From: Mikania micrantha | Lineage: Eukaryota > Streptophyta > Magnoliopsida > Asterales > Asteraceae | Direction of reading: 5' to 3' | Assembly: GCA_009363875.1 (NCBI GenBank) | Contig: CM018683.1 | Location: 60,590,981-60,654,980, forward strand | DNA length: 64,000 nucleotides | Part shown: one piece after another, positions 54,500 to 64,000 of the stretch | Numbering within the stretch: position 1 is the first letter of the stretch | Layout of the letters: the number at the start of each line of letters is the position of its first letter | Translations under genes and position numbers: made by a program | Notes under the pieces: model-generated | Told to the model about the DNA's origin: nothing | The model's input: the letters and a program-made list of their open reading frames with translations, nothing else | The model's database searches: none

Positions 54500-54990
54500 T
54501 AGGCGATCAAGTCGTGCAGAATCCCCGCGTTAGTAGGATGTAGTCGTGGCTGGCGAATAACGACATGATGATGTGGTGGTGGTTGGTCTTGTGGTGGCTA
54601 TTGTACGTGCGGCTGTGCCCCCGGCTGTGGCTGCAGCTGTGGATCCGAAATTGGCGGCACCCACACCGTATGCCGATCCAATGAAAATCGCTGATCTACG
54701 CCGAGAATCTCGGCCTCTATAGACACGAGCATGACTGTGTTACGCCCTAACAGTGACGAGCGTGAAGTCTCAGTCATGCTCTCTCTAATATCAGCCGAAA
54801 AACGACTGAGAGCTATACATGTGATGAAAGAGCCACATGTAATAGCACCAGTAGCCTTACAGCTAATAACGATGGAAAATAATCAGCTAGCAACCATGCT
54901 GCAACCTTGCATGGTTGCTAGCTGCGGCCGTTAATAAGACAATATAAGAAAAATAGGTCCTTCTGTGTGACCCACTCTTGGCTCAGACGA
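54500..54990. other. GC-richer block inside the MULE, unidentified
   Basis: This block is much less AT-rich than its surroundings and lacks transposase similarity. One strand encodes 67 codons from 54,731 (ISAEKRLRAIHVMKEP), the other 76 codons to 54,931; neither is recognisable. It could be a captured host fragment or element-specific DNA. Confidence 0.3.
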
Positions 54991-55654
54991 CGGCCGGTGA
55001 TGGTGCAGGCGATGCACGTACTTGAATGGTAGATCTGGGAGTATAGAGACCGTAGAGAGAGTAGGCGAGCGTATATACCATGTGTGTGTGAAATACGAAC
55101 AGCTCATCGGATGTTTATATAGAAAAACCTTATACGACCCGTATTGGCCTATACGAGTCATATAGTTTTTTAAAAAAAATAAAAAATATAAATATTAATA
55201 TATACATACAACACAAAAGTATATCTATAAAAAATACATTAACGTATTAAGTGGCACCCATTTTTTTAAAATTTTATTTAATACACTAACGAAATAATAT
55301 TAAGGAAATAGTATTATAATTTAATAATTAAAAGGTTAAATTATTCGAAAATTTAATCATATTTTATATTAAAAAAATCATCTTATATTTTTTCTAAATT
55401 ATTGTTGATAATTTTTCGTTATATTTGTTTATTTAACCCGTGTAATACACGATATATTTATGTTTATATCTATATTGATCTTCAAATTTAAAAAATGACG
55501 AACAAGTTGATTACGAACTAAACTAATGAAATAATAATTGTATAAGTATATGTGTGAACTTTCATTTGCATTTTAAAGAATAAAAAAATATTAATACATG
55601 TATATGTGTAAACGTGTGTATGAATTGCGATTTACAATCCGTATGCACTTAAAT

Positions 55655-58443
55655 CTACAAAACTCGGTGGTTCTCGATTGTTTTCAAACCAATTGGTATA
55701 CGAATCAAGACGAGGCTTATACCACATCCCCAGCTAGCGGCGAGTGGGTTTTTGTATGTTGACTGGTACCAACTTGTTGTGGGCATTGGATAATCTTCGT
55801 TATGTTCAACCATTACAAAATGGTTGTCGTTAACAAATACGACGGACACAACACGATGTGGTAGATGATATTCAGCCGACATCCATAACGGGAAAATTGT
55901 TGCAGAAGCGTTATTGGTTATACAAATCACAATCACACCAAACACATTAGCAATCAAAAATCCAGTTTGCGGCATTTGCATCCAATAACGCTATGGAGCA
56001 AATTCAGGTTTTGACCATTTTAAGGATTCTTGAATTTCATCAAAAATTCCAGGAAAGACAAACCTGTACATGTTTGCATTTTGGATTGACTCATTCAGGA
56101 GTTATTGACGAATATTTAATCCGGTGTTGTTCAGGAAATCATAAAGCAACAGCCACAAACATGAAGCCACAATTTTCGTTTGGAGTAACGTCTTGTACTT
56201 AGGAATGTGAATTTTGAACCGGTTGAAATTGTACAGTTGGTGACGAGTTAGATTTACTAAGATGTCAACGGTTTGTTGCGATAAGCCAGCAATTGGTTGT
56301 GATGACCCCATGAAATCGTGCATTTTTGTCGTTGAAGAAAACGAATTAGCACGCTGCGACTCACTATCATGAGAGTTCGTTGAAAGATTATGCTTGTTTT
56401 TCTTTGGCTTTATAAATGAACTATGTCAAGTAGGCTCTTGTTTTTTTTTTGTTGAGTCTTTAAACTCGGACGCTCACGAGTGTTAGTTTGCACAACAAGT
56501 TCTTTTTTCATTGATTTAAGTGAGAAAACCGCACTTAAAACCTTTGACATCGTACTTTTCTTCACTGGATTTGGTTGAAGCTTAATATGTTGTATCACTC
56601 GATCCATTTGGACGTCAATATCAACGCTTTCGTCCTCGTTAAGTAATTACGGGTTTAAATCAAGCTTACGCCAAAACACGTCTATCTCATACAGTGTAAT
56701 TTTAGCATCTGTTTTAAAATAATCAAAAAACAAATTATGATTATAAAAAAATATATATGTAACTATATAATTAAATTTAATGAAATCATACCATTAGATA
56801 GACGACATGCACATGGCAATCCACAGCTCGTGAAAAGATGACAACCGCATGATGAATTAGATGCTATCAACATCTGAATTTCGGCCTTTTCACCAACCAA
56901 CAAATCTAAAGCTACATGAGATACATTCCCTTTTAATAATTCAAATTGATCATCATTGTGATGTGCCATACAAAAGATTACGCTTCTTTCAAAGCTTTCC
57001 TTTATGGCTTCTTCCTGCGATTTCATAATTTGAATAACATGATTAACAATATTGACTAACGTGTTGTTGGTTGAATGAAGATATTTTTTTAACTGGGAAT
57101 GCTGGCTTTCAACTCTGTTGGTGGTTCGCTGACCAAAATTCCGGTTTTTATCTACCACACAGACACAAACATCTCTTTGTACTTTTGCAACCAAGTTACT
57201 TGCAAATATCCGATAACCCCTAAAAAACATACACAGATTATTTCGTCTCATATAACTAAAAAACAATTAAATACAAGAAATAGAATATTACTATGATGAG
57301 AGGTCCATAGCATTCATGAAGTCTGCTGTAGTTATACTCATAAATATCTGGAGTTACAGAGTCTATCACAACCAAGCACATATCTTTTGGGAGTCTGATA
57401 ACGAAAAACTTGGCCAGCAGTGTTTGGATATGTTTTTCAAATATGTGCTACTTGCAAAGTAATTGGGTAGCACTAGGAAATATTCTTCTACATGCATTTA
57501 TAAGAGACAGTTCTCTATCGGTTACAATAACGTTGTCTCCATACACTGTTGAAGGGTATTATTTAGGTTTTGTTACACCCAAACAAATTTTTCTTCACGT
57601 TCCTTACTTATAAACGCATGTGCAATGGTATACGTCTTGTGTGTTGACGTGACACCAACTATTTGAACAAATGGCATGTTGTATTTGTTCGTTTTGTAAG
57701 TTGTGTCAATTAACAAGACATGAGGAAATGCACACCAAATATTATATGATGTATGGTGGATAAAAAAAATCTGTTTCCACGATGTCTAGAGTTTGGTAAA
57801 TAAAATTATTATTTTGCAGTGTGTTAAAAAAGACCTACATTGGAGTTTCCCCAGTGTTGTGTCCAGCACGTAACTTCCGTCGTGCATTGTAAATAGATCT
57901 AAGGTTAGAAACATTGCCGGGGTTTTGGTCCTTAACAGCTGCAAGTATATTACGAAGCAACATGTTTTGATTTGACAGTTTCTCAACTAGACGTGTTTTA
58001 GCTTCATTCAATCTCATCGCATAAGGATGACCACCTAGTTGTTCAGCCCCTTGGTGGTTGTGTTCACGGTTAACCACACACAACTTCCAACCACCGCAAC
58101 TTCTCTCGTATATACCAATTAGTTCAAATTCACATCCAATCTTCTTTGAACGAGTACGTCTAACTTTTGATTCTCCTTTGTACGATCACATTTGAGCCAC
58201 ACTTTTATGACGGCTCCGGATGCATTAGTTTTGCTTTGACGTATAACTAACACATAACCGTTTTCAAGCACTCTAGAAATGACCCATTCAACGAGTTCAT
58301 TAGGACCAGCAAATACCTGAAAACAACAAATGTTTAAGATTTTATAAACTAACGACCGTTAAACAAATAATCTTATTACCTAATCCGTTTCATAGACACA
58401 CATATATTCATCTCCGAAGTTGTTGTTTCCCATTGACATTTTT
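55655..58443 (-). pseudogene. FAR1-type MULE transposase with OTU-like C-terminus
   Basis: In minus-strand order: a FAR1-like DNA-binding region (VFAGPNELVEWVISRVLENG, then GCEFELIGIYE, HNHQGAEQLGGHPYA, IYNARRKLR); DDE core fragments near 57,700-57,550 (NMPFVQIVGVTSTHKTYTIA, then HAFISKEREE); the helical block GQRTTNRVESQHSQLKKYL; and the SWIM-type zinc motif CGCHLFTSCGLPCAC. A linker with KITLYEIDVFWRKLDLNP and RERPSLK follows. The end is an OTU-like cysteine protease with NENCGFMFVAVA (near 56,170) and the His motif VFVNDNHFVMVEH. Introns are likely at about 58,320-58,380, 57,230-57,290 and 56,710-56,795. In-frame stops (for example in LDLNP*LL) and frame changes make it non-functional. Confidence 0.8.
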
Positions 58444-58639
58444 AACCTTTTGTACGATTTCGAAGAAATACAAACAAGTAATATTTAACGAGCAATAGAT
58501 TGAATAAAAAAAAATTAAACTTCATGGTTCATTATATAGTAGGTATTCACATGCAAATCGAGTATTTATCCAAATGTCACGTCAAATAATTGATATGCAA
58601 ACCGAGAACTCAAACGATTGGCACGCATTTCAAAATTGA

Positions 58640-58780
58640 ATTTCCATACGGGCCGTATAGGGCTATACGGATCGTATGGTTGGCATCGCAGGAACATGTC
58701 AAACCTGTGATGTAATGTGTCAGAATTTGCAGTGTGTGAGATTTCCATACGAACCGTATATACATAACGGGTCGTATGAA
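58640..58780. repeat. Subterminal palindromic repeats of the MULE
   Basis: CCATACGGGCCGTATAGG with CTATACGGATCGTATGG (58,648-58,681), and CCATACGAACCGTATA with AACGGGTCGTATG (58,743-58,778), are imperfect palindromes. Related sequences lie at 53,750-53,780, 53,840-53,860 and 55,133-55,170. They could be transposase-binding sites. Confidence 0.6.
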
Positions 58781-58815
58781 TGGTGTTCAAGGAACGTGCC
58801 TGGTGTCTCCTTAAC

Positions 58816-59657
58816 AGTATATGGATATATAATTATAGACAAAATAAATATTCGACAAAATTGATAAAATTTTTGGGGTAACTTGATTTTTTAGTTATAA
58901 CATATTATAATTGAGGTAAAAGTTCTTGTTTTAGTGTTCCTAACGCATGTGGTTTTTTATTTTATGATAATATATATATTTTTATGTCTCAAACATGAGC
59001 AGAATTTTTATTTACAGTCTCAAACATGGTTTTTGTCCCTACTTAGGGCCACCAAAAACCTTGAGATGACCCCGATCCGTGACCTGGATGTTTGGATGCT
59101 AAATCCTATAGAACCACCAACAAATTAATTTCAAGCTTCGAAATCAAATTTTTAATCAGTTCTGGACAACAAGGATCACACAAGTGACGAATATTTGAAG
59201 ATTTTGAAGGCTTTGGATATTTGTAGAGGATCGAGTTCACATGATAGAATACCCTGCTTGCAATTTTTTCTTCGTTTATGTGTTTTTCTTGTTTGATTCT
59301 GCTTGTACACAATTTTTTTTACCATGATTCTGGTTGTTTTTGAGATTATGATCATTTCAAACATGTATCTTAGCCTAGCCACTCATTGCTACTTAGATAT
59401 GAATTATTAATGGTTAATTTTTACAGCTTATTGGTTTGTTTTTATGGGATTGTAATTGTTTATGTTACTGATCAATTTGTGTTTGTTTGTGTGTTTGATT
59501 AAGTCACCTAGTTTTGTAGAGAGAAAAGACATATTGTCCAACTCGTTAATTTGGTTTTTATATCTGTTATAGCTGATTTCAAATTCCGAGTTCACGTTCG
59601 ATATTTGGTAATCGGTTACGCGTTAATAGGTTGCAATTGGTGATTGAAGTCAATCAC
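58816..59657. other. AT-rich intergenic DNA, no gene recognised
   Basis: Short frames only, with no recognisable protein or terminal repeat. Confidence 0.5.
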
Positions 59658-60497
59658 TATAAAATCATAAAGGCTGGTGCTCTCTAAAACTATCTAAGTC
59701 CTTGCCTAAATTGCCAGAAGTCCAATAAAGGTCTCGGAAGAATAATGCTATCTTCCAGAAGTAAATGGTCTTCGGAAGGAACCTAAGTTCCTCAGAAGAC
59801 CAAGTACCTTCGGAAGATAGCCTTGTTCTTTAAGATCTCCCAAGGAAGACCAAAGCTTCTGATGATACAAGCTTCCGAAGACAAAAGCTTATAAAGACAA
59901 AGCTTCTGAAGTTATGCTCAACAACTTCTGAATACAAAGACTTCCGAAGACTTGGTTCTAACAAAGATTCCGTATACTTATAGAAATAATCAGAGCTGCT
60001 TTATTTCCTGAAGACCAACAAAGAAGACATTCTTATGATTGTCAGCAGCACAGAAGATTTGTCAGAACTACATAGATATCAAGGATTTAATGCCTTTTGT
60101 AGTGTAGGCATTTATTGTAAAAGTCAATGGAGTCTTATGTATTAATTGTAATTAATATGGCTTGGCCTGTCAAGACCATAACATATACTAGTTTTAGCAT
60201 TAGTTTGTTTCTAGTATTTTGTCCAGCCTTGTATCCATATAAGGATACAACTGTAGGTTTTAGTCTATAACCCTTCATCTGTAACTTAGCAAAGTGTGCG
60301 TGTGTGCTTGTGCTTGAGCTAAAACTTGTAAACTCAACAGTTGAACGCAATATACTTTAACCTTGAATGTATAACTGCTTTTTGTATTTGTTTTCAATCT
60401 GTTTTTGCAAATCAAGTTGATAGAATTTCCGCATCTATCAACTTTGTAAAAGATACCTTGTGAAAGTATTGTGTAAGTTACATAACCCGATCCAACA
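59658..60497 (+). repeat. SIRE-C 5' LTR (~840 bp)
   Basis: It is similar in layout to the other SIRE LTRs: ATAAAGGCTGGTGCTC near the start, TTCNGAA palindromes at about 59,740-59,960, CATAACCCGATCCAACA at the end. It is clearly more diverged from SIRE-A than SIRE-B is. Confidence 0.85.
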
Positions 60498-60520
60498 AGT
60501 GGTACCTCTTTAACTTAAGC
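60498..60520 (+). promoter_or_regulatory. Damaged primer-binding site of SIRE-C
   Basis: AGTGGTACCTCTTTAACTT replaces the usual AGTGGTATCAGAGC context. Only TGGTA remains, as though about 12 bases had been deleted, so initiator tRNA pairing should be lost. Confidence 0.7.
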
Positions 60521-60594
60521 AACTAACAATTCTTAAGTTACCAGTTGTTTATCTTCTACTACTCTTTGTTATTCAAGCTACCTCTAAGTCAAAA

Positions 60595-63331
60595 TGACAA
60601 CCATCAGTAAGCACGACACTGAGAATGGTACTCTCAACAAACCTCCCATGTTCACTCAAGATGACTATGATACATGGAAAGTTAGGATGTAGGGTTTCAT
60701 CAGGAACGAGGACTTCAAACTCTGGAAGTCAGTTCTTGAGGGACCATTCATCCCAACCATTGCTGCTGCAGGTACTGGAGGAGCCCCTGTGCCAAATGAT
60801 CCATCTTTGTACTTAGATAAGGATTACAAAAAGATGGAGGTGGACTCTAAAGCACTGTGGCTGATTCAGATGGCAATCCTAAACTCTATCATACATGCAT
60901 TAAAGAAATGCAAGTCTGCCAAAGAGCTGTGAAACTCTTTGCAACAGATGTATGAGGGGTCAGAAGATGTGAAGGTGAACAAGAAGGACATGCTAAAGCA
61001 AAAGTTTGAGAAATTTTGCCAAGAGAACAATGAGAAGATGGCTTCTCAGTATTTGAGGTATGTTCAATTAGTTGATGAGTTGGTTGCTGCAGAAGTGAAG
61101 ATGGAGAATCAAGATGTCAACAGAAAGTTTCTAAGATCACTTCCACATGCCTGGAATATCTATTCTGTTGCTATTCGTAGAACATAAAATCTTAGAACCC
61201 TGAAGCTGGGAGAGTTATTTGGTATACTTAGTGCATACCAAATGGAGATTGATGCCCAAGAACCTAAACCTACCTCTGTTCCCTCATGTTCAGCCTCCTT
61301 GTATGTCCCTATCCACAATCCTCCCTTTCAAAACTATCAACCTATCTACCATTCAAACTCCACACCCATTATCACCTTCCCAGAAACACCAACTCCATCA
61401 ACCTCCCATTCAAACCCATTTGCAAGCTCAACTCCACTGCTCACCTTAAGCTAGGGAGCATTCATGGCCGAAGAAACAAATTATTTTCATCTGTGTCATG
61501 AGGATCTAGACGAAATTCCTGCTGATGACCTAAATGGACATCAATTACCATATGGCCATGATTTCATACAGAGCAAATAAGTTCTATCAGAGAACTGGAA
61601 GACAATTCCAGGAAGCATAACATGAAAACTGGGTTTGGTCTAGACAAGTCTAAGCTCAAATGCTTTAACTGTCAACAGCTGGGGCACTTTGCAAGAGAGT
61701 GCAAATCTCCAAGTTCTCAGCCATCAACTTCTGGTCAGCCAAACCACAAAGCATCAAGCTCTTCCAACAGTGCAAACATTGCAGAACAACACGACTTTTC
61801 AGATTGGAACTTTCAAGCTAAGGATGCATCCATCTCAAATAATGCCTTGATGGCCAATGACTCCACTTCTTCATTCAAGGTAACTGATTACATGTGTACC
61901 CCTGAATGATTAGAAAAATTAAATGCTTACAAACGTTTTAATGCTCAATTCTGTGATGAGCTTAAGTCAGTACAAGTTCTTAAGACAAATTTCTTTGAAG
62001 CTGAAAGAAATTACAAAGAAAAGATTGAGGAGTTAGAAAAGACTATCTCCAGTTTAAAACATGAGGACACTAATAAGCAGTGTCAAATAAACAATCTTTT
62101 AGAAAAATTAACAACTGCCAAAACTGAACTTGTATTGGCTGAAGCTTACAAAGACAAGTTTCTCAGTCAAGGTGAGAAGTTTGAGAAACTTCTCAAAATG
62201 ACTGAGATACCTGAGCTGGTTAAGAAGAAGGGTACTGGGGTGGGTTACAACAAAATGGAACCTCCATTTGCCTATACTCCAATTGTGGAAGTTCGATGCA
62301 AACTAGAAGCTTGCCTTGTGTATGATGAAGTTTTGGACATACACAAGATTGCTCAAGAAAATGATTTCTCTGATCTTAGCCCTACTTTCTCAACATGTTC
62401 ATCTGAGGATGATACACCCATTTTCTTTGAAAAAGAAAAACATGTTTTAAAAAATAAGAAAAGAAACGAGAAAAACAAGGAAATTTCACCCACTTTTGTC
62501 AAAGCCGAATATGTGCAAACAGGGAGCACTTCATCAAATGGATATGTTACCTGTCCTTCTGACAAGTCACACACGGCTAGATTAGAAAATAGAGATGCAA
62601 GAAACTCAGGCTCAGGTAAATCATCCAAACAAAAGCCCTGTTGGTACTCCCAAGTCAGAACAATCAGGTTCTGTGAAGAACAGCTCAGCTTCCTCCAAAA
62701 GAGAGAAGCATCATAATTCATTCAATGTTCAGGCTGTATGTCTGATGTGTGGGGATACAAGTCATTTTGCTGCCGATTGCTTCTTCAATCCTAGAAGAAG
62801 AACTCTTTCAAGACCAATAATAAGAGAAAACAGATGGAAATCGTGGAGCAAATAATCTTTTTCTTCGGAAGAAAAATCTGCTTTTGAAAGAAAAAGATCA
62901 GTCAAGCAGCACAAGAATCCGTCGGAAGCAGGCACTTCTGACAACATGAAGAGAAAGAACAGTAATTCTTTTGAAGCAAAAAGAACATCACAAGCACATA
63001 TCAAAAGTGCTTCCAACAAAACCAAGAAGTCTCAACAATTTGGAAGAAGAAAGTGAGAAGAAAGACCCCACCTCAAGACAAAATCAAAACCATCGGAAGA
63101 GAAAACAAAAGTTACTTCCGCTGGCAGTCAGAAAAAGAAAGCTCCTCCAACAGTTCCAAAAGTCAAGAAAGTATGGAAGAAGAAGGAAACATCTGAACCA
63201 ACAGTTCAACTAACTGTTCCACCAACAAGCTCATCATTTGTTCCGCCAAAGATGATTTCAAAGAAATTTTCCTATAATGATGAAAATGGAAAACCCAAGA
63301 CCACATGGGTTTGGGTTCCCATCAGGAACTA
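60595..63331 (+). pseudogene. gag: SIRE-C gag, with stops
   Basis: The start is MTTISKHDTENGTLNKPPMF. It has stops at 60,689 and 61,186 and a frame change near 61,450-61,620, then CFNCQQLGHFARECKS (from 61,658), a coiled-coil part, and CLMCGDTSHFAADC (62,739). It ends WVWVPIRN plus TAA at 63,329-63,331, the same gag stop as SIRE-A. Confidence 0.85.
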
Positions 63332-64000
63332 ATTCACTTCTGGTCATGTGTAGGGACATCAAGATTCAAAAGGCAACTTGTGGATTGTTGACAGTGGCTG
63401 CTCCCGACACATGACAGGTAACAAGACTCACCTACACAAATATGAACCATTCTTTGGAGGGTCTGTTGCATTTGGAAGTGATCCAGTGGGTGGATATATC
63501 ACAGTTTTAGGCACAATATCAAATTAAGGGGGAGGATGTTGATCAACACCAGTATAGAGCAATGATTGGCTCTTTGATGCATCTAACAGCAAGCAGGTCT
63601 GATATCATGTTTGCCACTTGCTTGTGTGCAAGATTTCAGGCCAATTCCAAAAGTTCACACATGCTTGCTGTGAAAAGAATCTTCAGATACCTCAAAGGAG
63701 CACCAAACCTAGGATTGTGGTATCCTAGAAATGCAGAATTTCAGTTCATGGCCTACACTGACAGTGATTATGGAGGTTGTAACATCAACAAGAAGTCCAC
63801 ATCTGGAGGATGCCAATTCCTTAGGTCCATAATAGTGTCATGGCAATGAAAGAAGCAAACATGTGTTTCTACTTCTACTGCAGAAGCTGAATACATTGCT
63901 GCCTCTAGTTGCTGTGCTCAAGTAATCTGGATTCAAAATCAAATGAAATACTATGGAGTAGAGCTGTCCAATACTCCTATACAGATAGACAACTCCAGTG
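63332..64000 (+). pseudogene. pol: SIRE-C deleted pol: protease start joined to RT end and RNase H
   Basis: Protease WIVDSGCSRHMTGNK is readable at about 63,380. Just after VGGYIT the sequence jumps to GEDVDQHQYRAMIGSLMHL, close to the end of RT, and then RNase H (AYTDSDYGGCNINKKSTSGG, STAEAEYIAASS). A TGA interrupts RNase H at 63,847-63,849. Integrase and the RT catalytic core are gone. Confidence 0.9.

Larger units (their letters stand above)
53708..58815 (-). mobile_element. Decayed Mutator-like element (MULE) with FAR1-type transposase and OTU domain
   Basis: The left end (AGACACCACCTG, GGTTAACACCACC, GATACGGGCC, then GTCAGAATGTGTCAGA) resembles the complement of the right end (GGAGACACCAGGCAC, CTTGAACACCATTC, ATACGACCCGT, then TTCTGACACATTAC), which indicates long diverged terminal inverted repeats. 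Between them, on the minus strand, lie transposase pieces with many stops. No 9-bp target duplication could be fixed, so the ends are approximate. Confidence 0.7.
59658..64000 (+). mobile_element. SIRE-C: internally deleted SIRE-type Copia, runs off the window
   Basis: The LTR at 59,658-60,497 ends in CCAACA. The LTR start has decayed from TG to TA. gag runs 60,595-63,331 with several stops, and a short protease start (63,380-63,500) is fused to the end of RT and RNase H at about 63,530 by a deletion of roughly 2.6 kb relative to SIRE-A. The third ORF and 3' LTR would lie beyond 64,000. Confidence 0.9.

Noticed and set aside
54731..54934. 67-codon plus-strand gene
   Set aside because: No recognisable family and it lies in a decayed MULE; kept only as part of an unidentified block.

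Overview
The window is plant nuclear DNA from a eudicot. TIR-NBS-LRR resistance genes are essentially absent from grasses, and every repeat here belongs to a typical plant class. The third-ORF protein of the SIRE elements, the LINE-like remnant and the OTU-carrying MULE remind me most of Asteraceae (Compositae) sequences, but that placement comes from memory of protein style and not from a search. No RNA gene, CRISPR array or prokaryotic feature is visible.

Bases 1-15,650 hold no host gene I can support. They are a patchwork of transposon debris: a C-rich minus-strand LINE-like remnant (1-1,985), Helitron-type 3' ends (4,280; 6,848; 13,040), small inverted-repeat elements (7,047-7,368; 7,421-7,700; 14,023-14,266), two hAT MITEs with perfect 8-bp target duplications (10,208-10,845; 13,589-13,949), and two SINEs, one with a 16-bp target duplication (12,486-12,739). 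A segment at 13,226-15,600 recurs in shorter form at 28,143-28,936.

Bases 15,953-27,868 are a nearly complete minus-strand Copia element of the SIRE/Sirevirus type (SIRE-A), itself inserted in a MITE. It has 794-bp LTRs that differ at two sites, gag, protease-integrase, RT-RNase H and a third ORF of 1,155 codons. Bases 29,240-32,760 carry a TIR-NBS-LRR gene (TNL1) with an odd N-terminal repeat and a decayed 3' end.

Bases 32,945-49,965 are a nest at least three deep. A MITE was entered by an Ale/RE1-type Copia (33,095-49,644, minus strand), which was in turn entered by a decayed SIRE element (SIRE-B, 35,696-47,908, plus strand). A second TIR-NBS-LRR gene (TNL2, about 50,000-53,109) begins directly at the edge of the nest and has lost the start of its TIR domain. 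Bases 53,708-58,815 are a decayed Mutator-like element encoding a FAR1-type transposase with an OTU protease-like tail. Bases 59,658-64,000 hold a third SIRE element (SIRE-C) with a damaged primer-binding site and a large pol deletion; it runs off the window.

Functionally, the only host genes are the two NLR immune receptors, paralogues in a tandem cluster that transposons have pulled apart and eroded. The SIRE elements provide three ages of one lineage. Comparing them exposes conserved, non-obvious cis features: a stop codon between gag and pol, an inverted repeat around the polypurine tract and 3' LTR start, a dense field of TTCNGAA palindromes, and the long non-envelope-like third ORF.
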